DNA of 64,000 nucleotides from Streptomyces inusitatus (GTDB taxonomy: Bacteria > Actinomycetota > Actinomycetes > Streptomycetales > Streptomycetaceae): NCBI RefSeq assembly GCF_014651115.1, contig NZ_BMWG01000014.1, forward strand, positions 73,926-137,925, given 5' to 3'. This document shows, piece after piece, positions 1 to 9,406 of this stretch. Within the stretch, counting starts at the first letter, position 1, and each line of letters opens with the position of its first letter. The notes beneath the pieces were generated by a model. It had not been told where the DNA came from, did no database searches, and saw only the letters and a program-made list of their open reading frames with translations. The translations under genes and the position numbers were made by a program.

Positions 1-771
1 CGGGGGACCCAGCGCGCGCGGCAGCCCGCCCGCGGCGGCGGAGTCGAGCAGCCACAGCGTGCGGGCGCGGCCTCGCGCTCCCGCCGCCGGGGCCTGGATC
101 TCGCCCGCGCCGGAGAGGGCCATCGCCACGGCGTCGGCCTTGTCCTCGCCGGCCGCCAGCAGCCACACCTCACGCGCCACCCGGATGGCCGGGAGGGTGA
201 GCGAGATACGCGTCGGCGGGGGCTTCGGGGCCCCGTGGACGCCGACCACCGTGCGCTCGGTCTCCCGTACCGCCGGAAGCTCCGGGAAGAGCGAGGCGAC
301 ATGGGTGTCCGGGCCGACGCCCAGCATCAGCACATCGAAGGTCGGCACCGGACCGTGGCCCTCCGGGCCGGCCGCCGCGGCGAGTTCGGCGGCGTACCCG
401 GCGGCCGCCGCCTCCACGTCCGCGCCGTACACGCCGTCCGACGGGGCCATCGCGTGCACCCGCGCCGGATCGACCGGGACGCTGTCGAGCAGGGCCGCGC
501 GGGCCTGGGTCGCATTGCGCTCCGGGTCCCCCTCGGGGAGGAACCGCTCGTCGCCCCACCACAGGTCCAGGCGCTGCCAGTCGATCGCGTCCCGGGCCGG
601 TGCGGCCCCGAGCGCGGCCAGCAGGGCATTGCCGTTGCGACCGCCCGTCAGCACCACCGACGCCGTGCCGCGCGCGGCCTGGGCGTCGACGATCCTGGTG
701 ATCAGACGGGCCGCGGCGGCCTGCGCCATCAGCTCCTTGTCGTGGTGGACGACCAGCTGAGGAGTGCTCAC
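1..771 (-). CDS. pgl: 6-phosphogluconolactonase, 3' end cut by window edge
   Basis: Hydrolyses 6-phosphogluconolactone to 6-phosphogluconate, the second step of the oxidative pentose phosphate pathway in the cytoplasm. The 257 visible codons have the DevB/SugarP-isomerase features: an N-terminal helix, a TGGRNGNALL phosphate-binding loop near residue 43, WWGDERF near residue 72, and LMLGVGPDTHVASLFP in the middle. The family is about 260 residues long, so only a few codons plus the stop lie outside. The GTG start shares GTGA with the opcA stop, so the two are probably translationally coupled as the last genes of the tkt-tal-zwf-opcA-pgl operon. Function is confident from the motifs and neighbours. 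Confidence 0.93.
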   Translation of the reverse strand, partial: MSTPQLVVHHDKELMAQAAAARLITRIVDAQAARGTASVVLTGGRNGNALLAALGAAPARDAIDWQRLDLWWGDERFLPEGDPERNATQARAALLDSVPVDPARVHAMAPSDGVYGADVEAAAAGYAAELAAAAGPEGHGPVPTFDVLMLGVGPDTHVASLFPELPAVRETERTVVGVHGAPKPPPTRISLTLPAIRVAREVWLLAAGEDKADAVAMALSGAGEIQAPAAGARGRARTLWLLDSAAAGGLPRALGPP

Positions 772-1871
772 TTGGCCGCCGCCTTCTTGGCGGGTGCCTT
801 CTTCGCCGCCGCCGGGGCCTTCTCGGCAGAAGCCTCCGAAGCCTTCGAAGCCTCCGGAGCGGTCACGGCCACGGCCGCGGCCGCCGCCGGAGCGGCCGGA
901 GTCTTCGCCGCCGGGGCCGGGGTGGCCACCCACTGCGAGGGCCCGTCGTCACCCAGCCGGTCGACCCCGTACCGCAGGGCCGAGGCATAGGTGTCGTCCG
1001 GGTCCAGCCGGCGCAGCTCCTCCGCGATCAGCTCGGAGGTCTCCCGCCGCTTCAGCGCGACGGCCCGGTCCGGCTGCCCCTGGATGGAGAGGTTCGCCAG
1101 CGAACCGTCCGCCCGGTCCAGCACGACCGGACCGGCGCTGGTCTCCATCCGTACGGCGGTGAGCCCGGGACCCGAGGACAGCGCCCGGCCGACCGGCACC
1201 CCCAGCCGGTCCGCCAGCCACATGGCCAGCAGCTCCACGCTCGGGTTGAACTCCTCGCCCTCCACCTCCACCGAGGTGACCTCGCAGACCACCTGGTCGA
1301 GCGCGGCGGCGAGCATCGAACGCCAGGGCGTGATCCGGGTCCACGAGAGATCCGTGTCACCGGGGGTGTACGCCTCGGCGCGCGCGGACAGCTCCTGGAT
1401 CGGCTGCTCGGAGGCGTAGGTGTCGGTCACCCTGCGCTGCGCCAGCGCGCCCAGCGGATCCTTGGCCGGGTCGAGCGGGGCGGCCACCGGCCACCAGACG
1501 ACGACCGGGGCGTCCGGCAGCAGCAGCGGCAGGACCACCGACTGGGCGTGCTCGGTGACCTCCCCGTACAGCCGCAGGATGACCGTTTCGCCGGTGCCCG
1601 CCTCCGCGCCCACGCGCACCTCGGCGTCCAGGCGCGCCTGCGCCCGGGCCCGGGGGGTGCGCGAGACGCGCTTGATGACGACGAGGGTCCGCGAGGGGTG
1701 CTCGCGGGAGGCCTCGTTGGCGGCGCGGAGCGCGTCGTACGCGTTCTCCTCGTCGGTGACGATGACCAGGGTCAGCACCATGCCGACGGCCGGGGTGCCG
1801 ATCGCCCTGCGCCCCTGCACCAGCGCCTTGTTGATCTTGCTGGATGTGGTGTCCGTAAGGTCGATCTTCAT
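768..1871 (-). CDS. opcA: OpcA, glucose-6-phosphate dehydrogenase assembly protein
   Basis: OpcA is needed for assembly or allosteric activation of glucose-6-phosphate dehydrogenase in actinobacteria and cyanobacteria. The protein (367 aa) starts MKIDLTDTTSSKINKAL and has the family signature PVVVWWPVAAP near the middle. Its ATG overlaps the zwf stop (ATGA), and its stop overlaps the pgl GTG start, so it is embedded in the zwf operon. The last ~45 residues form an Ala/Lys/Pro-rich low-complexity tail ending PAKKAAAK, which looks disordered and basic like a histone-H1 tail. The core function is well supported; the role of the tail is unknown. Confidence 0.94.
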   Translation of the reverse strand: MKIDLTDTTSSKINKALVQGRRAIGTPAVGMVLTLVIVTDEENAYDALRAANEASREHPSRTLVVIKRVSRTPRARAQARLDAEVRVGAEAGTGETVILRLYGEVTEHAQSVVLPLLLPDAPVVVWWPVAAPLDPAKDPLGALAQRRVTDTYASEQPIQELSARAEAYTPGDTDLSWTRITPWRSMLAAALDQVVCEVTSVEVEGEEFNPSVELLAMWLADRLGVPVGRALSSGPGLTAVRMETSAGPVVLDRADGSLANLSIQGQPDRAVALKRRETSELIAEELRRLDPDDTYASALRYGVDRLGDDGPSQWVATPAPAAKTPAAPAAAAAVAVTAPEASKASEASAEKAPAAAKKAPAKKAAAK

Positions 1872-3400
1872 GGCCGGCGCCAGCTCCGTCCGTCTCGTGC
1901 GAGCATTTCGTCCGCCTCGACCGGACCCCACGTCCCCGACGCGTACTGCGCGGGCTTGCCGTTCTTCTCCCAGAACTGCTCGATCGGGTCGAGGATCTTC
2001 CAGGACAGCTCGACCTCCTCGACCCGGGGGAAGAGGTTGGAGTCGCCGAGCAGCACATCGAGGATGAGCCGCTCGTACGCCTCCGGGCTGGACTCGGTGA
2101 AGGACTCGCCGTAGGCGAAGTCCATCGACACGTCGCGCACCTCCATCGAGGTGCCCGGGACCTTGGAACCGAAGCGCAGGGTCACGCCCTCGTCCGGCTG
2201 GACCCGGATGACCAGGGCGTTCTGCCCCAGCTCCTCGGTGGCGGTGTGGTCGAAGGGGGAGTGCGGGGCGCGCTTGAAGACCACCGCGATCTCGGTGACC
2301 CGCCGGCCCAGCCGCTTGCCGGTACGGAGATAGAACGGCACCCCGGCCCAGCGCCGGTTGTCGATCTCCAGCTTCACGGCCGCGTAGGTGTCGGTCTTCG
2401 ACGCGGGGTCGATGCCGTCCTCCTGGAGATAGCCGACGGCCTTCTCGCCGCCCTGCCACCCCGCCGCGTACTGCCCGCGCACGGTGTTCTCGCCCAGGTC
2501 CTTCGGCAGCCGTACGGCACCCAGCACCTTGGTCTTCTCCGCCGCGAGCGCGTCCGCGTCGAAGGAGGCGGGCTCCTCCATCGCGGTCAGCGCGAGCAGC
2601 TGGAGAAGGTGGTTCTGGATGACATCACGCGCCGCGCCGATGCCGTCGTAGTACCCGGCCCGGCCGCCGATGCCGATGTCCTCGGCCATGGTGATCTGGA
2701 TGTGGTCGACATACGACCGGTTCCAGATCGGCTCGAAGAGGGTGTTGGCGAACCGCAGCGCCAGAATGTTCTGGACGGTCTCCTTGCCCAGATAGTGGTC
2801 GATCCGGAAGACCTCGTTCGAGGGAAAGACCTCGTGCACCACCTTATTGAGCTCCACCGCGGAGGCCAGGTCGTGCCCGAAGGGCTTCTCGATGACCGCC
2901 CGTCGCCAGGAGTTCTCCTGCTGATCGGCCAGCCCGTGCTTCTTCAGCTGCTGGACGACCTGCGGGAAGAACTTCGGCGGCACGGAGAGGTAGAAGGCGA
3001 AATTGCCCCCCGTCCCCTGCGCCTGGTCCAGCTCGGCGATGGTCTTCTTCAGGGTCTCGAAGGCCTCGTCGTCGTCGAAGTCGCCCTGGACGAAACGCAT
3101 CCCCTGGTTGAGCTGCTGCCAGACCTCCTCACGGAAGGGGGTACGGGCATGAGCCTTGACGGCGTCGTGGACCTCCTGCGCGAAGTCCTCGTCCTGCCAC
3201 TCCCGGCGGGCGAACCCGACCAGGGAGAAACCCGGCGGCAGCAGTCCGCGGTTGGCCAGGTCGTACACGGCGGGCATCAGCTTCTTGCGCGACAGATCGC
3301 CGGTGACACCGAAGATGACCAGGCCCGACGGCCCCGCGATACGCGGGAGCCGTCGGTCTGCGGCGTCACGGAGTGGATTGGCGTCGCCAATACCGGACAC
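1868..3400 (-). CDS. zwf: Glucose-6-phosphate 1-dehydrogenase
   Basis: Oxidises glucose 6-phosphate to 6-phosphogluconolactone with NADP+, entering the oxidative pentose phosphate pathway. The 510-residue protein has the N-terminal Rossmann motif IFGVTGDLSRKKL and the substrate-binding RIDHYLGKE motif with the conserved Asp-His pair. I chose the GTG at 3400, six bases after the tal stop, giving MSGIGDANPLRD; an open frame continues upstream but runs into tal. The gene is followed by opcA with an ATGA overlap. Length and motifs are typical of the family. Confidence 0.95.
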   Translation of the reverse strand: MSGIGDANPLRDAADRRLPRIAGPSGLVIFGVTGDLSRKKLMPAVYDLANRGLLPPGFSLVGFARREWQDEDFAQEVHDAVKAHARTPFREEVWQQLNQGMRFVQGDFDDDEAFETLKKTIAELDQAQGTGGNFAFYLSVPPKFFPQVVQQLKKHGLADQQENSWRRAVIEKPFGHDLASAVELNKVVHEVFPSNEVFRIDHYLGKETVQNILALRFANTLFEPIWNRSYVDHIQITMAEDIGIGGRAGYYDGIGAARDVIQNHLLQLLALTAMEEPASFDADALAAEKTKVLGAVRLPKDLGENTVRGQYAAGWQGGEKAVGYLQEDGIDPASKTDTYAAVKLEIDNRRWAGVPFYLRTGKRLGRRVTEIAVVFKRAPHSPFDHTATEELGQNALVIRVQPDEGVTLRFGSKVPGTSMEVRDVSMDFAYGESFTESSPEAYERLILDVLLGDSNLFPRVEEVELSWKILDPIEQFWEKNGKPAQYASGTWGPVEADEMLARDGRSWRRP

Positions 3401-3405
3401 GGTGG

Positions 3406-4524
3406 TCAGCCCTCCGAAGGGGCGAGGCGCTTCAGCTCCGCCTCGGTCGACTTGAGCAGGTCGTTCCAGGCGGACTCGAACTTCTCCACGCCCTCGTCCT
3501 CCAGCTGCTGGACGACCTGGTCGTAGGAGATGCCGAGGGCCTCCACGGCCGCGAGCTCGGCGCGCGAGGCGTCGTAGGTGCCGCGCACCGTGTCGCCGAT
3601 GATCTGCCCGTGATCGGCGGTGGCCTCCAGGGTCGCCTCCGGCATGGTGTTCACCGTGCCGGGCGCGACCAGGTCGTCCACGTACAGAGTGTCCTTGTAG
3701 GCCTTGTCCTTCACACCGGTCGAGGCCCACAGCGGACGCTGCTTGTTGGCGCGCGCCCGGTCCAGCTCCGCCCAGCGCTCGGATCCGAATACCTCTTCGA
3801 ACGCCTCGTACGCCAGCCGGGCGTTGGCCAGACCGGCCTTGCCGCGCGCGGCCTTGGCCTCCGGCGTGCCCAGCGCGTCGATGCGCGCGTCGATCTCGGT
3901 GTCCACCCGGGAGACGAAGAAGGAGGCCACCGAATGGATCTTCGAGAGATCCAGACCGCGGTCCTTGGCCTTCTCCAGACCCGCCACATAGGCGTCCATC
4001 ACCGCGCGGTAGCGCTCCAGCGAGAAGATCAGCGTCACATTGACGCTGATGCCGAGGCCGATGACCTCGGTGATCGCCGGCAGACCCGCCTTGGTGGCGG
4101 GGATCTTGATGAGGGTATTGGGGCGGTCCACCAGCCAGGCCAGCTGCTTGGCCTCGGCCACCGTCGCCGCCGTGTTGTGGGCCAGGCGCGGGTCGACCTC
4201 GATGGAGACCCGGCCGTCCTGGCCCTCCGTGGCGTCGAAGACCGGCCGCAGAATGTCGGCGGCGTCGCGGACGTCCGCCGTCGTGATCATGCGAATGGCT
4301 TCCTCGACGGTCACCTTGCGCGCGGCCAGCTCGGTGAGCTGCTGCTCATAGCCGTCACCGCTGCTGATGGCCTTCTGGAAGATCGACGGGTTGGTGGTCA
4401 CACCCACCACATGCTGCTGGTCGATCAGCTCGGCCAGATTGCCGGACGTGATCCGCTTGCGCGAGAGGTCGTCCAGCCAGATCGCGACGCCTTCGTCGGA
4501 GAGGCGCTTCAGTGCATCAGTCAT
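3406..4524 (-). CDS. tal: Transaldolase
   Basis: Transfers a dihydroxyacetone unit from sedoheptulose 7-phosphate to glyceraldehyde 3-phosphate. The protein is 372 aa, the long actinobacterial type, with GVTTNPSIFQKAI near residue 40 and the segment NTLIKIPATKAGL that carries the Schiff-base lysine. It lies between tkt (37-bp gap) and zwf (5-bp gap), all on the minus strand, so the whole pentose phosphate set is probably one transcript. Nothing unusual seen. Confidence 0.95.
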   Translation of the reverse strand: MTDALKRLSDEGVAIWLDDLSRKRITSGNLAELIDQQHVVGVTTNPSIFQKAISSGDGYEQQLTELAARKVTVEEAIRMITTADVRDAADILRPVFDATEGQDGRVSIEVDPRLAHNTAATVAEAKQLAWLVDRPNTLIKIPATKAGLPAITEVIGLGISVNVTLIFSLERYRAVMDAYVAGLEKAKDRGLDLSKIHSVASFFVSRVDTEIDARIDALGTPEAKAARGKAGLANARLAYEAFEEVFGSERWAELDRARANKQRPLWASTGVKDKAYKDTLYVDDLVAPGTVNTMPEATLEATADHGQIIGDTVRGTYDASRAELAAVEALGISYDQVVQQLEDEGVEKFESAWNDLLKSTEAELKRLAPSEG

Positions 4525-4561
4525 AAGAATGGCAACTCCTGCTTAGAACGGTATACCGGCG

Positions 4562-6649
4562 TCAGCGCGCGGAGGCTTCCAGAGATTCCCGTGCCGCGGC
4601 GGCTACCGCGTCCGCGGTGAATCCGAACTCACGGAACAGCACCTTGCCGTCCGCCGAAGCGCCGAAGTGCTCCAGGGAGACGATGCGTCCGGCGTCGCCC
4701 ACGAAACGGTGCCAGGTCAGACCGATACCGGCCTCCACCGCCACCCGCGCACGCACGGCCGGGGGCAGCACCGAGTCCCGGTACTCCTGGTCCTGCTCGT
4801 CGAACCACTCCACCGAAGGCATCGAGACCACCCGGGTGGGCACCCCGGCGGCCTGGAGCTGCTCGCGCGCCTCCACGGCCAGCTGCACCTCGGAGCCGGT
4901 GCCGATCAGCACCACCTCGGGCGCGCCGCCCTCGGCCTCGAACAGCACATAACCGCCGCGGGCGGCGTCCTCGTTGCGCTCGTACGTCGGCACGCCCTGA
5001 CGGGTCAGCGCCAGACCGTGCGGAGCGCCCACACCGAATTCCTTCGTGTACCGCTTCAGGATCTCGCGCCAGGCGATCGCGGTCTCGTTGGCATCGGCCG
5101 GACGGACGATGTTCAGCCCCGGGATGGCGCGCAGCGAGGCCAGGTGCTCCACCGGCTGGTGGGTCGGACCGTCCTCGCCCAGACCGATCGAGTCGTGCGT
5201 CCAGACATAGGTCACCGGCAGGTGCATCAGCGCGGAGAGCCGCACCGCGTTGCGCATGTAGTCGGAGAAGACCAGGAAGGTGCCGCCGTAGATACGGGTG
5301 TTGCCGTGCAGCGCGATGCCGTTGATCACGGCGGCCATCGAGTGCTCGCGGATGCCGTAGTGGATCGTGCGGCCGTACGGGTCGGCCTCGGGCAGCGGGT
5401 TGCCCTTCGGCAGGAACGAGGACGTCTTGTCGATCGTCGTGTTGTTCGAGCCCGCGAGGTCGGCGGAGCCGCCCCACAGCTCGGGCACGACCGCGCCCAG
5501 CGCCTGGAGGACCTTGCCGGAGGCGGCGCGGGTGGCGACGCCCTTGCCGGTCTCGAACTCCGGGAGCTTCTCCTCCCAGCCGGCCGGCAGCTCGGCCGCG
5601 CGGATCCGGTCGAACTCGGCGGCGCGCTCCGGGTTGGCGGTGCGCCAGGCGGCGAAGGTCTTCTCCCACTCGCCCTTGGCCTCACGGCCCCGGTCAAGCG
5701 CGGCCCGCGTGTGCGCGATGACCTCGGCGGAGACCTCGAAGGACTGCTCGGGGTCGAAGCCCAGCACCCGCTTGGTGGCCGCGACCTCCTCGTCGCCCAG
5801 CGCCGAGCCGTGCGCGGCCTCGGTGTTCTGCGCGTGCGGGGCCGGCCAGGCGATGATCGACCGCGCCGCGATGAAGGAGGGGCGCTCGGTCTCGGCCTGC
5901 GCGGCCTTCAGCGCGCGGTACAGACCCGCCGGGTCCAGATCGCCGTTGGCCTGCTGCTCGACACGCTGGACGTGCCAGCCGTACGCCTCGTAACGCTTCA
6001 GGGTGTCCTCGGAGACCGCGGTCTCCGTGTCGCCCTCGATCGAGATGTGGTTGTCGTCCCACAGCAGCACCAGGTTGCCCAGCTTCTGGTGCCCGGCCAG
6101 CGAGGACGCCTCGGCGGAGATGCCCTCCTGGAGGCAGCCGTCACCGGCGATGGCCCAGATGGTGTGGTCGAACGGCGAGGTGCCGGGCGCGGCGTCCGGG
6201 TCGAACAGACCGCGCTCGTAGCGGGCGGCCATCGCCATGCCCACGGCATTGGCGACACCCTGGCCCAGCGGCCCGGTCGTCGTCTCGACACCCACGGTGT
6301 GCCCGTACTCCGGGTGCCCCGGAGTCTTCGAGCCCCAGGTCCGGAACGCCTTGAGGTCGTCCAGCTCCAGCCCGAACCCAGCCAGGTACAGCTGGATGTA
6401 GAGGGTGAGCGACGAGTGGCCGGCGGAGAGGACGAACCGGTCGCGCCCGGTCCAGTCCGCGTCCGCGGGGTCGTGTCGCATCACTTTCTGGAACAGCACA
6501 TAGGCGGCGGGCGCGAGGCTCATGGCCGTACCGGGGTGGCCGTTGCCGACCTTCTGTACGGAATCCATGGCCAGGACTCGGGCGGTATCGACGGCCCGCT
6601 GGTCCAGATCGGTCCAGTCGAGGTCTGTGGTGGTCGGCTTGGTGCTCAC
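4562..6649 (-). CDS. tkt: Transketolase
   Basis: Thiamine-diphosphate enzyme that moves two-carbon ketol units between sugar phosphates in the non-oxidative pentose phosphate pathway. The 695-aa protein has GNGHPGTAMSLAPAA at the N-terminus and the ThDP/Mg2+ motif starting GDGCLQEGISAEA near residue 165. The pyrimidine domain contains THDSIGLGEDGPTHQP, and there is a C-terminal transketolase domain. The start is GTG, giving MSTKPTTTDLDW. It is the first gene of the tkt-tal-zwf-opcA-pgl operon and is divergent from ctaB, so the 267-bp gap upstream should hold both promoters. Confidence 0.95.
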   Translation of the reverse strand: MSTKPTTTDLDWTDLDQRAVDTARVLAMDSVQKVGNGHPGTAMSLAPAAYVLFQKVMRHDPADADWTGRDRFVLSAGHSSLTLYIQLYLAGFGLELDDLKAFRTWGSKTPGHPEYGHTVGVETTTGPLGQGVANAVGMAMAARYERGLFDPDAAPGTSPFDHTIWAIAGDGCLQEGISAEASSLAGHQKLGNLVLLWDDNHISIEGDTETAVSEDTLKRYEAYGWHVQRVEQQANGDLDPAGLYRALKAAQAETERPSFIAARSIIAWPAPHAQNTEAAHGSALGDEEVAATKRVLGFDPEQSFEVSAEVIAHTRAALDRGREAKGEWEKTFAAWRTANPERAAEFDRIRAAELPAGWEEKLPEFETGKGVATRAASGKVLQALGAVVPELWGGSADLAGSNNTTIDKTSSFLPKGNPLPEADPYGRTIHYGIREHSMAAVINGIALHGNTRIYGGTFLVFSDYMRNAVRLSALMHLPVTYVWTHDSIGLGEDGPTHQPVEHLASLRAIPGLNIVRPADANETAIAWREILKRYTKEFGVGAPHGLALTRQGVPTYERNEDAARGGYVLFEAEGGAPEVVLIGTGSEVQLAVEAREQLQAAGVPTRVVSMPSVEWFDEQDQEYRDSVLPPAVRARVAVEAGIGLTWHRFVGDAGRIVSLEHFGASADGKVLFREFGFTADAVAAAARESLEASAR

Positions 6650-6916
6650 CCTGGGTCAGGGCTCCTCTCCACATGTCTCCATGTAACGCCCCGGTGACAC
6701 GGAAGCACCGGGCGCTGTCGAGCCTACCCGCGCCATGAGCTATGGCCTGTCCAAGCTGCGGCGGGCGGGTAGGCGGACGGGCGGCTCAACACGACCCCAC
6801 CCCCGTGCGGGGCGACGCATGCCCAGCCTCTAAAGTGTCGTCGTACGCGCAAGTCGTATCCGGGCCTTCAGGCATCTCCTCATGCGCCCCGGGGCTTGCT
6901 GGAGTCTCTGTCAGGG

Positions 6917-7864
6917 GTGTACGTGACGGCCGTCGAATCCCGTCCAGCGGGGGGGCTTGGGACGAGCCCGGGCAACCGGCCGTTCGGGGCCCGCGTCAAG
7001 GCATTCGTGGCGCTGACCAAGCCGCGGATCATCGAACTGCTGCTGATCACCACGGTGCCGGTGATGTTCCTCGCCGCCCAAGGGGTGCCCGATCTGGTGC
7101 TGGTGCTGGTCACCTGCTTCGGCGGATATCTCTCGGCCGGCGGCGCCAACGCGCTCAATATGTACATCGACCGCGACATCGACGCGCTGATGGACCGCAC
7201 GTCGCAGCGTCCGCTGGTCACCGGGATGGTCTCGCCGCGGGAGGGCCTGGTCTTCGGCCTCACCCTCGCGGTCGTCTCCACCCTCTGGTTCGGTCTGCTC
7301 GTCAACTGGCTCTCCGCCTGGCTCTCGCTCGGCGCGCTGCTCTTCTACGTCGTGATCTATACGATGATCCTGAAGCGGCGCACCTCGCAGAACATCGTGT
7401 GGGGCGGTATCGCGGGCTGTATGCCGGTCCTCATCGGCTGGTCGGCCGTGACCAACTCGGTCTCCTGGGCCGCGGTCATCCTCTTCCTCGTCATCTTCTT
7501 CTGGACGCCGCCGCACTACTGGCCGCTGTCGATGAAGGTGAAGGAGGACTACGCCCGGGCGGGCGTGCCCATGCTGCCGGTGGTCGCCTCCAACAAGGTG
7601 GTGGCCCGCCAGATCGTGCTCTACAGCTGGGTCATGGTCGCCGTCTCCCTGCTGCTCACCCCCCTCGGCTACACCGGCTGGTTCTACACCGCGGTGGCCC
7701 TGGCGACGGGCGGCTGGTGGCTGTGGGAGGCGCACGCGCTCCAGGCCCGTGCCAAGTCCGGGGTGACCGGCGGCAAGCTCAAGGAGATGCGGCTGTTCCA
7801 CTGGTCCATCACCTATGTGTCGCTGCTCTTCGTGGCCGTCGCCGTGGATCCCTTCCTGCGGTAG
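6917..7864 (+). CDS. ctaB: Protoheme IX farnesyltransferase (heme O synthase)
   Basis: Integral membrane UbiA-family prenyltransferase that adds a farnesyl group to heme B, giving heme O for the aa3-type cytochrome oxidase. The Asp-rich prenyl-diphosphate site reads NMYIDRDIDALMDRT, and about eight hydrophobic segments follow, including the PPHYWPLSMKVKEDYARAG region that is typical of CtaB. I chose GTG 6917 (MYVTAVESRP); GTG 6923 is also possible, and the open frame begins at TTG 6896. It is followed directly by a strong terminator. ctaA lies 0.5 kb away on the other strand. Confidence 0.93.
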   Translation: MYVTAVESRPAGGLGTSPGNRPFGARVKAFVALTKPRIIELLLITTVPVMFLAAQGVPDLVLVLVTCFGGYLSAGGANALNMYIDRDIDALMDRTSQRPLVTGMVSPREGLVFGLTLAVVSTLWFGLLVNWLSAWLSLGALLFYVVIYTMILKRRTSQNIVWGGIAGCMPVLIGWSAVTNSVSWAAVILFLVIFFWTPPHYWPLSMKVKEDYARAGVPMLPVVASNKVVARQIVLYSWVMVAVSLLLTPLGYTGWFYTAVALATGGWWLWEAHALQARAKSGVTGGKLKEMRLFHWSITYVSLLFVAVAVDPFLR

Positions 7865-7880
7865 CCCACCTCGCGCGAGT

Positions 7881-7910
7881 AAGCCCCCCGGCCCTCTGGC
7901 CGGGGGGCTT
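7881..7910. terminator. Intrinsic terminator after ctaB
   Basis: Perfect 13-bp inverted repeat (arm AAGCCCCCCGGCC) around a 4-nt loop, 16 bp after the ctaB stop. It separates ctaB from the small downstream gene. Confidence 0.85.
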
Positions 7911-7932
7911 ACTCATGAGTAGCATCCGGTTC

Positions 7933-8253
7933 ATGCCCATTACCCCGCATGCCGAGCGCAAGGCCGCCAGGCTCGCCAAGGAGATCGCCTCCTTCTCCCG
8001 TGCCCACGGCGGAGCCGAGGCCCAGCTCACGTACCTCGGCCAGGCCGGCACCCGTATCGTCCTCGTCGGCGAGGACGGCGCCTGGGGCGACCTCGTCGCC
8101 CCGGACCACGCCGTCGCCGCCTCGGCGGTGGAGAAGGCCGGTGTCACCGTCCACGAGTCCTTCGACGGAGAGTTCGCCGCCAAGGTCCGCACCGGGCCGT
8201 ACGAGTGGTCCCGGATGGCCGGGATCCAGCTCGGCGGCCCCTCGAACGGCTGA
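7933..8253 (+). CDS. Small conserved hypothetical protein
   Basis: A 106-aa soluble protein starting MPITPHAERKAARLAKE. It has no signal peptide or membrane segment, and I do not recognise a family. A helix rich in Arg/Lys/Ala is followed by an alternating beta-like segment (IVLVGEDGAWGDLVAP). An ATG at 7915 is in frame but sits 5 bp after the ctaB terminator stem, so 7933 is preferred. Coding bias is strongly G/C at third positions. It is flanked by two hairpins and lies between ctaB and ctaA, so it seems to be its own unit. Confidence 0.75.
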   Translation: MPITPHAERKAARLAKEIASFSRAHGGAEAQLTYLGQAGTRIVLVGEDGAWGDLVAPDHAVAASAVEKAGVTVHESFDGEFAAKVRTGPYEWSRMAGIQLGGPSNG

Positions 8254-8288
8254 GCGCACCCCGGGAAATCGCCACACAGAAGTAATAA

Positions 8289-8332
8289 AAGAAGCGGATT
8301 CCGCGCCGTCACCGGCGCGGAATCCGCTTCTT
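8289..8332. terminator. Bidirectional terminator between convergent genes
   Basis: Perfect 20-bp inverted repeat (arm AAGAAGCGGATTCCGCGCCG) with a TCAC loop. It lies between the stops of the small gene on the plus strand and ctaA on the minus strand, with A-rich sequence on the left side. Confidence 0.9.
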
Positions 8333-8346
8333 CGGGGCTTCGAGCC

Positions 8347-9306
8347 TCAGACGTTGGAGAGTACGGGACCGGCCGGGGCTGGCACCGTGACCGCGGCCAG
8401 CGGGCGCTCCCGCAGACTCAGGGCCAGGCGCACCACGGCGATCCACATCAGCGCGGAGCCGAGCATATGGGCCCCGACGAGGATCTCGGGGACCCCGGTG
8501 AAGTACTGGAGATAGCCGATCCCGCCCTGCGCCAGCAGCACGATCAGCAGCTCACGGGCGCGCGCCCGGATGTCGTCCGGCGCGTCCACCACCCGCAGCA
8601 CCAGCCACATCGCCAGCGCCAGCGCGCAGACCAGCCAGGCGGCGGCGGCGTGCAGCTGAGCGGCGGCGGCCCAGTCCCAGGGCATGCGCTCCACATCGCT
8701 GCTGTCGCCCGCGTGCTTGCCCGAGCCCGTCACCGCCGTGCCCAGGGCGATCAGCGCCACCGAGGCGGCCACGATCGCCCAGGAGAGCCTGCGGACCGGG
8801 CGCGGCACCCGGGGACGCGGTTCCGTGTCGCCCTCGCCCGCCCGGTGCCAGGTGATCACCGCGACCGTCAGCAGCCCATTGGCGAGCAGGAAGTGCCCGG
8901 CCACCGTCCAGGGGTTGAGCCCCGCCCACACGGTGATGCCGCCCAGGACCGCGTTGGACGCCACGATCCAGAACTGGAGCCAGCCGAGCCGGGTCAGCCC
9001 GCGCCGCAGCGGCTTGGTGGAGCGGGCCGCGATGATGGCCCAGCCGACCGCCGCCGACAGCACATAGGTCAGCATCCGGTTGCCGAACTCGATCGCGCCG
9101 TGCCACCCCTGCTCGGCCGTGGCGAAGAGACTGTCGTCCGTGCACTTGGGCCAGGTGTCGCAGCCGAGGCCCGAACCGGTCAGCCGGACGGCCCCGCCGG
9201 TGACGATGATGAGCACGCTCATCAGGACGGCGGAGAGCGCGGCACGCCGGACCGTCTCGGGTCGGGGCGTCCAGCGCCGGGCGATGAGAGCGAGGGGGGT
9301 CAGCAC
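8347..9306 (-). CDS. ctaA: Heme A synthase (COX15/CtaA family)
   Basis: Oxidises the C8 methyl of heme O to a formyl group, giving heme A for cytochrome aa3 oxidase. There are about eight membrane helices. Conserved histidines lie in GWHGAIEFGNR, VAGHFLLANGL, AQLHAAAAWLVC and GAHMLGSALMW, which are the expected heme ligands. The CDTWPKC pair of cysteines in the first outer loop matches the disulfide of actinobacterial CtaA. The start is set at GTG 9306; an in-frame ATG at 9336 would add ten residues. It works with ctaB, encoded convergently. Confidence 0.92.
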   Translation of the reverse strand: MLTPLALIARRWTPRPETVRRAALSAVLMSVLIIVTGGAVRLTGSGLGCDTWPKCTDDSLFATAEQGWHGAIEFGNRMLTYVLSAAVGWAIIAARSTKPLRRGLTRLGWLQFWIVASNAVLGGITVWAGLNPWTVAGHFLLANGLLTVAVITWHRAGEGDTEPRPRVPRPVRRLSWAIVAASVALIALGTAVTGSGKHAGDSSDVERMPWDWAAAAQLHAAAAWLVCALALAMWLVLRVVDAPDDIRARARELLIVLLAQGGIGYLQYFTGVPEILVGAHMLGSALMWIAVVRLALSLRERPLAAVTVPAPAGPVLSNV

Positions 9307-9406
9307 GGGAACAATCGTAGGCGGGGCCTTGTGCATGTTTTCACTAGGGGTGCGATTCCCCTGGTGGCGTGCCGTGGCCCGGCGCGCCGCCCTGCGGCTG
9401 CGGCCG

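Noticed and set aside
6742..6916. Upstream extension of the plus-strand frame before ctaB
   Set aside because: Different frame from ctaB and not homologous to anything recognised; it is promoter DNA between tkt and ctaB.
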